DNA of 64,000 nucleotides. It comes from Gracilaria domingensis (Eukaryota > Rhodophyta > Florideophyceae > Gracilariales > Gracilariaceae). Of the stretch, positions 54,599-64,000 are shown piece after piece. The position numbers and the translations under genes were made by a program. The first letter of the stretch is position 1. Each line of letters opens with the position of its first letter. Under the pieces are notes generated by a model. The model saw only the letters and a program-made list of their open reading frames with translations. It had not been told where the DNA came from and made no database searches. Location of the stretch: NCBI GenBank assembly GCA_022539475.1, contig VCMS01000325.1, positions 64,486 to 128,485 on the forward strand. The letters run 5' to 3'.

Positions 54599-55417
54599 AT
54601 GTTCGTCGACGGCCTCGACCCGGCCACCAAGACCTTGGCCGCCCGCTACCGCGAGAATAAGCGGAAGATTACCTACCTCGAGTTAGTCCAGTACGCTCGA
54701 GCGGAGGGTGATGCACTTCGTCCACGAGGTCCTGTCACCAGGTCGAAGTCCGCCAAGGCGTTGATGATGGAGACTGGATCCCCATCGTTGTCGCTGCACA
54801 CGAGCGAGGCCTCCCAAAGGGAGTACGACAACGTCCAGTTGGCCCAGGAATGCCGGAGTTCCATTCCAACTGCGGAACTACCGTCAACGACGGATGCCTC
54901 CTTCGATACCGCTCGAGACAGCACGCTGCTTTACGAAGATGCAAACCGTGTGAAGGGGCCGAGAATCCCGTACGCGAACGGAGCAACCCGTTTTCAACGG
55001 CCTGGATGGAAGGACACCCGCCCTAGGGTAGGGTTCACCGATGCTCGGAATAGTAACCCGCGTTCGGGGATGGCAATGCCGATCTGTCACCTTTGCTACA
55101 CGGATGATCACATTTCGCCGCAGTGCCTCCCCTCGATGAGGGATATGTCTATGGTTACGGTGAACTATGAAGCCTTGACTCCAGAGGAGAAGAGAACCGT
55201 CCCTATGACGTCGTACTTGCGTGCGAAGACGGACTTCTCTCACGCTGTCGCAGCACCACCGCCGCAGCGGAATGTCCAGGCACCACCCGTGCATCCAAAC
55301 CCTCGGCATGTTGCCGAGCCCCAAACTGCTAACGCGAGACCCCATGGCCAACGAGTTCAAGCACTCGGAGCCGAGGAACCTGAGCAGCCGCCGCAGGCGG
55401 AAGTTCAGCGAAACTGA
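54599..55417 (+). pseudogene. gag: Gag, C-terminal two thirds
   Basis: From the junction the frame reads FVDGLDPATKTLAARYRENK (end of capsid), continues through a Pro/Thr-rich linker, and carries the zinc knuckle CHLCYTDDHISPQC (C-x2-C-x4-H-x4-C) near 55087. It stops at 55417. The start codon and N-terminal matrix part are deleted by the junction with transposon copy 2. Confidence 0.9.
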
Positions 55418-55455
55418 ACGAGGGAGTCTCCCTTTCGGGAGAGGCCTCCTCAGAG

Positions 55456-58400
55456 TTGAGGCTGTTGACGCCCGAGGCGTCGTTGCCTCGCTCCCCGGTG
55501 AAAGTCCTCTCGAGGAAAGACGCCGCAGACGCGGATTCGGAACACCTTGGTGTTTTGCGTCGACTGTGGATACGGGTAAGGAATAACCGTATCCCGGACC
55601 GAATCATGGTGATGGCCAAGCGAAACTATAAGGTGTACGCTGACCTTGGCCTGAGCCTCCAGTTTATGGTGCGTTACCTGACTGTACTAGACACAGGTGC
55701 AGGTCCGAACTTCATCGTGGAGTCCCTTCTCACACCGCAATTGCGGGAACGTATCCGCCGCAGCATGCTTCCTGATGTCGCTGATGCGAATACCAACCCG
55801 TTAACAACGGTGGGAACAATCGACTTAGTCGTACGCTTGGGAACCTCCGTGGTGAAGGTCGACTTCATCGTTTGTCGGTCATTGGCTGCCCCAGTCATTT
55901 TGGGTTGCGATTACTGCGACAGGTTTGTCGATGCAATCAGGCCCCGCCTCAGGCGTGTAGAACTCGACGACGGTTCGTCGGTACCGATCGTCCGTCGTCC
56001 GCTGAAGAGGTCATCGCGGAAGCAAGTTCCACTCCCTGCTGCGCAGGCCCCGGCACCGGCGTCGCGCGAGTCCACCAAGCTCCGCGTCGCCGCATCGATC
56101 CGCATCCCGCCTGAGTCCCAAATGATGGTGTCGGTTAATTCCCGTCAACACGGTCTTCGGGTTATTCAACCGCTTACCTCGTTGTACGAGAAGTGCCAAC
56201 TCGCTTTCGCGAATGGCGTTGTGCAAGTCACACCGGATACTCCGTTTCGGATACTCGTTGCTAACCTTGGCAGCACCCCCCAGTATCTGGTGAAGAACCA
56301 AGTCATTGGGTCTGTGACACCGCACCCACTCGCGATGCTTCCAACGAAGATGACGGATGCGGATGTTCTCGGACTAGTACCTCCGAAGAGGACGTCGCCT
56401 CATCTAAGGAGGGGGAGGGAGTCGCAATTCCTGCGGCTTCCACGAGTATCACTACCGTCGCAACGGAGAAGCAACCGACTGACTCGGAACCAAACCCTGT
56501 GTCAGGGACAGAAGAGCGTAAGCCCACGAGCTACGACAAGGTTGACCCCTGGAAGGCGCTCGAAGAACTTGACCTTGGTCATGTACCGGAGTCGCACCGT
56601 GAACGTCTAAGAGACATGTTACGGGAGTTTACCCCAATGTGGGATGGCTCTCTTGGAGAGATTAATGCAACGGAACACCGTATCGATGTGTTACCGAACA
56701 CGCGTCCCGTTTCACAGCCCCCTTACAGGGCAGGACCGAAAGCTCGGGAGGAAGAACAGTTCCAAGTGGACAAGATGCTCCGCGCAGGTGTCATCGAGCA
56801 CGCGCAATCGCCGTGGGCATCCCCAGTGGTACTGGCTCTCAAGGCCGACGGAACCTGGAGGTTCTGTGTCGACTATCGCCGACTTAACGCCGTGACGGTA
56901 AGAGACGCTTACCCAATCCCTCGTATGGACGAGTGAATCGATTCGCTCGGTGACGCTACCGCGTTCACGGCATTGGATGCCAATTGAGGATATTGGCAAA
57001 TCTGCGTTAGTGAGGAAGACCGCGATAAGACTGCGTTCGTGTGCCACTCGGGCTCCTATCGCTTCAAGCGGATGCCTTTCGGCTTAACCAACGCGCCCGC
57101 TACGTTCCAGCGTGCCATCGACATTCTGTTGAGCCGCTTCAAGTGGCGGACCTGTCCCGTCTACCTTGACGATATCATCGTGTTTTCCAGTAATCTGGAC
57201 GATCATCTCACCCATGTCAGGGACGTGATGACCACTCTGCGTGATGCAGGAATCACCCTCAAGTTGAGGAAGTTTGAATTCTTCACCGACACCGTCAAGT
57301 ATCTTGGGCACATAATCCGTCCAGGACGGCTGACGATCGAGGAAGCTCGCGTCAAGTCACTCGCTAAGGTGAAAGAACCGCGAACCCAAACGGAATTACG
57401 CTCCTTCTTAGGGTTGGTCAACGTCTACAGACGGTTTGTACCGAACTTTTCGAACATAGCGGCTCCCCTGAACGCTTTCTTGCGGAAGGGCCAGCCACCA
57501 AAACTGGACCCCTTCACTCCCGCACAAGCGGAAGCGTTCAACTCCTTAAAGGAGGCTGTTACGTCAGCACCGATACTATCGTTACCCAAACCGGGATTGC
57601 CGTTCTCTGTGGACACGGACTCGAGCGACTACCAAATAGGCTGCGCGCTGTTCCAAACAACTCCCGAAGGAGAACGAAAACCCATAGGGTACTGGTCACG
57701 TTCGCTCAACGTTCATGAACGGAACTACTCCGTTTCGGAGAAGGAGTGCCTTGCAGTCGTATGGGCATTATCCACCCTCCGTCCATATCTGCTAGGTGTG
57801 CACTTTACCGTGTACACGGATCATTTCTCGTTGAGGTGGTTGATGAATATCTCTGATCCATCAGGCCGCTTTATGCGGTGGAGGCTCCGCCTAGCGGAAT
57901 TCGACTTCAACGTCGTGTACAAAAAGAGGACCCGGAGCACCCAGGCGGACGCGTTGTCGCGCTTACCCACAAATGGGGAAACTCTGGCCGTCGAGGACGA
58001 TGGTATTCCTTGCTTCGTCCTTGGCGATGATCAGCCGGAACTCCCGGAGTGGCAGCTAGACGACTGGCCAAATGACTGGGACGATATGGACGCTGACTTT
58101 GACGAACTGCTTGTTGCAGGCAAAACCGAGGCTATAAAGCCTCTACCGGGGAATTTTGTCCCGGTATCACCGGAAGAAATGATCCGAGAACAGCATGCAG
58201 ACCCGTTCTGTATCAAGGTCCGTGGCCGACTAAACGGTGGTGATACCCTCCCATTCGAGGTTAATGACATCGGCTATCTCATAAGGGCAGTCGAGTCACA
58301 CCCACAAATCGTGGTACCACACTCGTTACAGACGAGGATCCTACACCTTTCGCATTACGCAAAGTTAGGTGGCCACGCAGGTGGACGGAAATTGTACCTC

Positions 58401-60083
58401 ACTTTGAGGAGAGATTTCTACTGGCCCGCCATGGTGGTGGATTGTTACGCTACGGTACGCTTCTGCGCCGATTGCGCGAAAAACCGCGTGAAGCTGCGAA
58501 AGAATTCCAAGAAAGTGAAACTATTCCCTGCGAGGGTGCCGCTTGAATTTGTGGCAATCGATATTCTCGGACCGTTGCTTACCACTCGAAGAGGTAACAC
58601 GTTCCTTCTCGTTATCACGGATCGCTTCTCGGAACTGGTTCGGACAGTACCTCTAAAGAGGATCACCGCGTTCACGGTCGCGCAGGAATTCGCCACGCAC
58701 TGGATCTTCGTGTACTGTCCTCCTGTGGAGTTATTATCCGATAACGGAAAGCAATTCGCATCCCGGTTCTTCCAGGATGTCTGCCGCATCATGGACGTGA
58801 AGAAGCTCTTCACGACCACTTACCATTCCCAATGTAATGGGCAAGTTGAACGGTATAACCGTACGATGTTGGCATCTCTCCGTTCCTACGTTGCTGACCA
58901 CCCAAAAACATGGGACTTATACACCGACGCGTTAACCTTTGCGTATAACACGCAGGTACACAAGACTACTAGTGTTTCCCCATTCGAACTGGTTTTGTCA
59001 AGGACACCCCCGCCATTGGCGTTAGAATCACAAGCTACCTTGGGCAGTTTCCCATCTGTGGGTGATTATCGCCAACAATGGAAAGACTCGCTAACGAAGT
59101 TAGTACCGGCTGCCCGGAAGTCAATGGCGAAAGCCCAAGCCGCTTACAAGCGTGATTTTGATGCTCGCTTGCGAGGAAGGACCCCTGAACCCCTTACGGT
59201 GGGAAACCATGTCTTCGTACGGAAGGAACACTACAACCCTGAAAAGGGCAAACGTCATAAGCTCTCGCCTGTGGCGGATGGACCGTACAAGGTAATCTCG
59301 GTTGCACCGGACACTGTTGTAGTCGAGATCGCTGAAGCGCATGAGCGGATCTCCCGCCACCGCGTGGTAATGGCCCCTCCACCCTCGTCTGAGGTTACCC
59401 AGTCTGATACAGAGCCCGTGTCTACGGATTCCACAACACCGGTACCACCGGAAACAAATGTGATGACAAGACCGTCCATCCTGCCCCACCCCCACCGAGG
59501 CCTTACAGACCTCCCAATAGAGTCGGTGCCGCCGACTGTGTCGGACAATGATCGCCACCAGGGCACCCCCGTTTCTGTCCCATCGCTAGGTTCACCTACC
59601 CGCGATGCGGGACATTCTGTTACTCCCCACGCCGCTCCATCTAAGAAGGGGGAGGAGGTTATCAGCTCTGCTGAGAGTCATAAGCCGACGTCGCGTCGTG
59701 AGGACAACCGTGAAGCACGGACTATACGGAGCTCTCCGGATGTTCCGGCCAGTGCGCGGCCATCGCGTCCGCAACCCACGCTCGCACGCCGCACACACAG
59801 CCCCGTTGCCGTGAAGTCTACACCGTCGCCGGATAAAGACACTCACGCAGAAGCGGATTCGGTTAAGTCAACAGAACCTCGTGGCCAACCAGCCGCGCTG
59901 GGTCGAACGAAGTCGAAAATGTCGCCGGCATCACGCCGACGCCGTCGGAACGAAGCCCCACTGTGGAAAGCGCATCGACATCGCGGCCCGCCGCGCGACG
60001 CGACGCAGAACGACCAGGAATCCTGGAAAATCCTGCGGAGCAGGCACGAGCTGAGGAAAAAGAAGTCCCGAGCAACTCGGTAG
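55456..60083 (+). pseudogene. pol: Pol: protease, RT, RNase H, integrase
   Basis: The protease is well preserved (VLDTGAGPNFIVESL, about 55685). A frameshift near 56390 and TGA codons at 56935 and 56985 interrupt the reverse transcriptase; the second replaces the Trp of DANWGYWQ. From 57039 one frame of 1014 codons holds RT motif VYLDDIIVFSS, RNase H (VDTDSSDYQIGCALF, YTDHFSLRWLMN), the integrase HHCC finger (HLSHYAKLGGH...CADCAKN), and the DDE core: Asp in AIDILGPLL, Asp in LLSDNGKQFAS, Glu in CNGQVERYNRTM. A GPF/GPY-type module (SPVADGPYKVISV) follows. The frame then enters a Ser/Pro-rich linker, ending at 60083. Confidence 0.93.
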
Positions 60084-60847
60084 AACCCGGCGGTGCAGCC
60101 GTGGGAATGCCGGACACTCCGGGAAGGGTTCACGTCATGGACGGTACGGCACCAAATATTGGGCATAAAATATCCGCGCAAGCGCAGGCGCGCGCGGAGA
60201 TCACGAGATCGCAAGCCGCCGGCGGTGTCGATAACCCCGGTAACCCGGAAGTAACGGTTCAGAACGGGAATTTGAGCAAAGAAAGAAAAGGCCCAACCGC
60301 GCAGCCGTTGGAGGACACCTGTAACAGGGAGGCGGTTCTCCCGAGGGAGCTTGACAGCCAACCGTCACTACAGTCACGTGCACGCACGGTTGAGAAGCCA
60401 CCCGAGGTGGGACTCTCCGACGCAAACGGACAAGGCGAGCACACAGCTATGCCGACGCCGCCGAAGCGGAAGGACCCACGCCGACTGGCGGTACGCAGCG
60501 ACATCGAAAGCACTCCCCCTCGGAGGGAACTGGCGACGCAAAGCCAGGCGCGCGCTGTTACCCCCGTCACGGGAACCGTTCCCCCGCAAGGGTTGTCGAC
60601 CGATGAAGTAACAATAACACGGCAAGGCCGGCAGGTGTACATTCAGGAGTACATTGTCGACCGAATTGTCAGGCATAACTGCGACCAGGAAGGCATTTTG
60701 CAAAACCGCGTCCGTTGGTACGGCTACGACCCAGAGTGGGATACATACGAACCTATCGAGCACCTGCCACGCTCGAAGGTCGTACAGTACCACCGCTCCG
60801 CGCGGACAGCCACACCAGCGACGCTGGACGATGCCCAAGTGGGATAA
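59963..60847 (+). CDS. Integrase tail with chromodomain
   Basis: This frame overlaps the end of the integrase frame and differs by one base, so a shift between 59963 and 60083 would join them. The last 70 residues form a chromodomain: YIVDRIVRHN, LQNRVRWYGYDPEWDTYEP, EHLPRSKVVQYH, with the aromatic cage positions Y/W present. Chromodomains on Ty3/gypsy integrases guide insertion to marked chromatin, usually heterochromatin. The preceding 200 residues are disordered and basic. Confidence 0.85.
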   Translation: MESASTSRPAARRDAERPGILENPAEQARAEEKEVPSNSVEPGGAAVGMPDTPGRVHVMDGTAPNIGHKISAQAQARAEITRSQAAGGVDNPGNPEVTVQNGNLSKERKGPTAQPLEDTCNREAVLPRELDSQPSLQSRARTVEKPPEVGLSDANGQGEHTAMPTPPKRKDPRRLAVRSDIESTPPRRELATQSQARAVTPVTGTVPPQGLSTDEVTITRQGRQVYIQEYIVDRIVRHNCDQEGILQNRVRWYGYDPEWDTYEPIEHLPRSKVVQYHRSARTATPATLDDAQVG

Positions 60848-61236
60848 GGTTGCCGTGGAAACGGAAGGATACCATGTTGGTAACACACGTCATGTGACGG
60901 GAATTGGGCCCACACCACCTAGATGGAATGCCTGTCGCATTGACGGTTCGACCGGCTCGAGCCGTGAGAACACCGATTTTCGGAAGGAAGGCTCACTCCT
61001 GAGGGTTTTTCATCCAGCTCGCTGGTAATGGTCTCGCTGCCACCCCATGAGCATGGTTTTTCCCCTTGGAACAGTGCGTTTTTCGCAGCGCATCGTATCG
61101 CATTGCATTAGCCGGCTATGCCGGTGAGGAAGGAATACACCGTCGAAGACGTGAATGAAGCAAAGAATCTTTTTATCTCAAGGCTATACTACTGTGAACA
61201 GGTAATTACCCACGCATGGGGATGCTCGGCTCCCGT

Positions 61237-63171
61237 TTACTGGCCGTCGCCATCGCCCTCATTCTGAGGAGGCATACCGCCAAAGCGTTGAGCCAAGGCA
61301 TCCGCCATAGCAATGACGTCGCCAGAGGCCGCACTAGCACTTAAACCCGCGCCGCGGAGGAAGCGAGCGATAATCGCACCTTCGTTCACACCCGCTGGCC
61401 GGGGATGAGCTGCAGCAGCCGCAACAGCGGGAAAAGCCGGCTGAGCCGGAATGGGTACCCGAATTGGAACCGGAGTGGGAGCGATGAAGTCAGCCGCCGA
61501 GGCGGAGCCGACAACCCGAGCAGAGCCGGCGGTCTCCCCCGCAGGGGTTGCGTCGATCTCTTCGATCATCTCGATATCGTCACCTCCCGTGTCCTCGGGC
61601 TGATTATCCACCATTGGATCTCCCCCGAGGTACTCTCGGTAATACTCATCCGAGTTCACAAACCCAGTTGGGTGATCGGCCGGCACGGGCCGGGGAGCAG
61701 AACGGAGCGCACCCGCTTCCTCAGCGGTAATCTCCCGATAATCCCACGGGTCGAAGAAGACATAATCGCATGCAAGAGCGGTATTTCTTCCCAGACCTGG
61801 GCCGTATCCACCCGTGTTCGGGGAATCACCGCGACTACTCTGAGAAAGAGGCACTTCGGTCCAGTCGATACTATCGATATAATCGAGAAGGCTCAACACC
61901 TTGTCGTTGTTGGCACGACCCCCGAGGGGGACTTCCAAGTCCAAACTTCGGATGGCCGCCCGCACGCGGGGAGGGATGAACCACAGTCGATACTGGTCAT
62001 ATGCCTCAGCGAGGACAAACGCCACGGTGCGGACAGCCCACTTGGTGACGACAACCGACCACAACCCAGTCTTGGGATCTGTGAGCAGGTATGACCCTAA
62101 GTAGGTGAACACCGGGGGCAACTCGATGTAGCACCCCCGGCATGCCTCGAGGTAACTCCACCACTCTGGCAGAAGTACATACCGACCCTGTCGGTGCGCA
62201 GCCGCGATATGGCGGATCTCCACGTTCTGATATGGAGCGAAGTACCCAAATTGGGATCGAGACCGCCTTTCATGGCGGATGAAGTTCTGAAGGAAGTTAG
62301 ACCGCGAACGGCGGGGGAGATATCGAAACTCAGCCCGAAGAATCGGTCTTTTCCAGCATATGGCTTCCTGCCGTGCAACGGGCATTCCCCGTCAGGCGAA
62401 GGTTTCCAACTCCGCTAGGCGGTCACAGTAACTGATTTCCCCGCGGGTGCGGTAAAACGCCACATCGAAGTCCATCCCTGGCGGGATAGGAAACTCGAAC
62501 GGCGCCCGGCCTTGCCGTTTGTAAGCCACCATTACAAAGTTGGCATGGGCTTCTTCCCGGGATTGCCGATTCTCCCGCGCTACCTGATGGACAGGAATCG
62601 CGATGCGCGTGCGCCAATCCCACGAAGTGGTCACCATTGCCGGGAGGTCCCCCGGAAGGGTGTTGCGTCCGTCGGCATACTCAGTGATGAGGCTTTCATT
62701 GAACACCGCAGTTGGGTGGAACCACGGTGCGAGCCGGAGGCGCCTCGCATGTCGCCAGTTCGCCGGGTTGAGCCCTACAAGGGAGTTGAAAGACGGCCAG
62801 ACCACACCTGGATGGAACCCGAGGACGGGGCCCGCGAGAGCGGCATGCTGCGCGGAGGATCCTGCAGCAGGGTTCGATTGCCCCGCGGACGGGTTGGAGC
62901 CCTGTTGAGGGAGCGGAACGGAGCGGAATCCGGTGAGGCCCCCTTTTGGGAACAGTGGTTGGTTCGGAGGCTGGTTCGGTGGAACACCACTCATAGTGAG
63001 GTCTAGTTCCGGTGTCGGAGGAAAGTTGATCGCAGGAGCGAGAGAGAGTTCGGTACTCTGAGGAGGTGCTGCTGCTGCAGAAGCAGGGAGCACGTCGTTG
63101 ACGGGAGAAGGAGAAGAACATACCGGAGGAGCGGGGAGCGCTGCACTTATATCTTCTTGGCTCGGCGCCAT
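61237..63171 (-). pseudogene. Antisense ORF between chromodomain and 3' LTR
   Basis: Two minus-strand frames, 63171-62392 (259 codons, MAPSQEDISAALPAPPVCSS) and 62385-61237 (382 codons), are in the same frame, separated only by TGA CGG GGA. Read together they make a ~645-residue protein. It has a Pro/Ala-rich leader, a central globular part (NSLVGLNPANWRHARRLRLA, YIELPPVFTYLGSYLLTDPK, WSVVVTKWAVRTVAFVLAEA) and an acidic, Ala/Pro-rich C-terminus. I recognise no family. Its ATG lies 44 bp from the 3' LTR, so transcription would start near the LTR and run against the element. It resembles in position the antisense ORFs of some plant Ty3/gypsy lineages. Confidence 0.6.
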
Positions 63172-63201
63172 CCTGCCCTCGTCGAGGTTGTATTACCGCC
63201 T

Positions 63202-63214
63202 AAGGAGGGGGATA
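63202..63214 (+). promoter_or_regulatory. Polypurine tract of chromovirus 2
   Basis: AAGGAGGGGGATA lies directly before the LTR start TGTAGTGCAACG. It is the expected primer for plus-strand DNA synthesis and fixes the LTR boundary at 63215. Confidence 0.75.
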
Positions 63215-63965
63215 TGTAGTGCAACGCTCATCTATGAGTATTCTGACTGGACTTAGTCATATTTCCCGTTTACGGGTTTGCCTGGTACACACCAGTATAT
63301 GACTAGTAGTTCAACTAGTAATTTACTAGTGGTTGCCATTGAGATGGTTCGGACACGTGGGACATGGTGGAGCTGATCGGATGTTGGCCACTACACGTGG
63401 ACGGTTGGCACAATTAGTGGGAAGTTTAATTAATATTATTTATTAATTTTAGTAAGGACACTACTTAGTGCGACGGCGTCGCCGCCGTCACACCAGTAAA
63501 GTGCCACAACCAGGGTGATCCTACTTCAAGGATCTTGGCTCTAGCCACTCTCGCCTTCGGCGGTGCACAACTCCTTATCGGAGGGACTCCCCGTTGTAAC
63601 GGTGGGGCTATCCACCCTGCGTCTCCACAGAACAAAACTTTGGGAGTGTTATAACCATCTGTTGTCGTGTTCGACCCTGTATAGGGAATAACCCGGCGAT
63701 ACGCCTTACCTCTCTTTTCCCTCTCTCTCTCCTATCTTTCCCTTTCCCCACTCCGTGGTTTCGTCCCTCTTCGAGGCTACTACATTCGCGTGCGAGTCAC
63801 CCTTCTCTGCTCAACTCTCAACGCCCCGTCGTGACGGTTTGGCCCCGGTCTTGCACCCGGCTACTTGCGCAATTCCAGAGAGGCTCTGTTCTCTGGGTTG
63901 CCATCAGTGGAGGAAGATCCCAAACGCCTTCGTGGTGATTTCCTGCGTGCATGCATTGCACTACA
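63215..63965 (+). repeat. 3' LTR of chromovirus 2 (751 bp)
   Basis: It starts TGTAGTGCAACGCTCATC and ends TGCACTACA, perfect 9-bp inverted termini. It matches LTR 1 along its length with small indels (for example near 63655 and 63780). Features include the GACGGCGTCGCCGCCGTC palindrome (about 63463), an AT-rich TTAATTAATATTATTTATTA block (about 63428) and a pyrimidine tract (about 63712-63751). Confidence 0.92.
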
Positions 63966-64000
63966 TTTTGGTGTTCCTGATGCCAGAATTATCTGAATCT
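63966..64000. repeat. Satellite resumes after LTR 2
   Basis: The last 35 bases (TTTTGGTGTTCCTGATGCC and on to TTATCTGAATCT) match the 10373-11040 satellite core. Chromovirus 2 was therefore also inserted in this satellite. Confidence 0.75.

Larger units (their letters stand above)
54599..63965 (+). mobile_element. Ty3/gypsy chromovirus 2, 5'-truncated, with antisense ORF
   Basis: On the plus strand the order is partial gag, protease, reverse transcriptase, RNase H, integrase, chromodomain, a ~2.3-kb segment with an antisense ORF, polypurine tract (63202-63214) and 3' LTR (63215-63965). The 5' LTR and the N-terminal half of gag are missing: transposon copy 2 abuts at 54599. It is a sister of the 4859-10372 element. 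Stops and frameshifts make it defective, but RNase H/integrase are open over 1014 codons. Confidence 0.93.

Noticed and set aside
59963-60083. Programmed frameshift joining integrase and chromodomain frames.
   Set aside because: No slippery heptamer with following structure was evident and the element has other random shifts, so mutation is the simpler reading.
61405-62094. 229-codon sense-strand ORF in chromovirus 2, possibly env-like.
   Set aside because: It is the shadow of the longer antisense frame and shows no signal peptide or membrane segment.
12142-62394. TGA might be read as Trp or another amino acid in this genome.
   Set aside because: LSm6 ends with TGA, ligA and the Crypton-like gene encode Trp with TGG, and some broken genes also have TAG or TAA. 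Reassignment is not supported.

Overview
The window looks like nuclear DNA of a eukaryotic alga, most likely a red alga (a Chondrus-like seaweed is my inference). It carries a light-harvesting antenna gene with an 86-bp GT-AG intron, spliceosomal and LSm proteins, a NB-ARC/WD40 gene, an AIG1-type GTPase, Ty3/gypsy chromoviruses and other eukaryotic transposons. Gene spacing is compact and most genes show no intron.

Layout. 1-4858: decayed copy of a large DNA transposon (Tnp2/Plavaka-like transposase, minus strand) with tandem repeats and hairpins. 4859-10372: 3'-truncated Ty3/gypsy chromovirus on the minus strand, with its 5' LTR at 9660-10372. 10373-11040: ~137-bp satellite. 12.1-23.1 kb: broken or one-lesion genes (RING finger, NB-ARC/WD40, DEAH helicase fragment, AIG1 GTPase, 3-hydroxyisobutyryl-CoA hydrolase, 3-hydroxyacyl-CoA dehydratase). 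23.7-26.4 kb: an intact bacterial-type NAD+-dependent DNA ligase, LigA. 26.5-30.8 kb: a frameshifted bacterial-type DNA polymerase III alpha subunit, DnaE, convergent with ligA. 30.8-31.7 kb: LSm6 and a MutS2 Smr-domain tail. 32.2-35.4 kb: haloalkane-dehalogenase-like pseudogene and the LHC gene. 36.8-39.2 kb: Crypton-like tyrosine recombinase and a Cys-rich ORF. 44.8-47.3 kb: methionyl-tRNA formyltransferase and SF1 pseudogenes. 47.4-49.2 kb: a second tyrosine-recombinase relic and an unknown ORF. 49.2-54.6 kb: intact second copy of the transposon. 54.6-63.97 kb: 5'-truncated chromovirus on the plus strand, with chromodomain, an unusual antisense ORF and its 3' LTR; the same satellite resumes at the window edge.

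Two themes stand out. First, mobile elements nest in a regular way: both transposon copies end at the same nucleotide against a chromovirus, and both chromoviruses lie in the same satellite. Second, many recognisable host genes carry one or a few small lesions, often short tandem duplications of 2-15 bp, while ligA, the transposase and the Crypton-like recombinase are intact. Whether the lesions are real or are sequence errors cannot be settled here; one N at 3182 marks at least some weak sequence. LigA, DnaE, a MutS2 tail and Fmt are bacterial-type information-processing proteins, presumably organelle-directed, and only LigA is undamaged.
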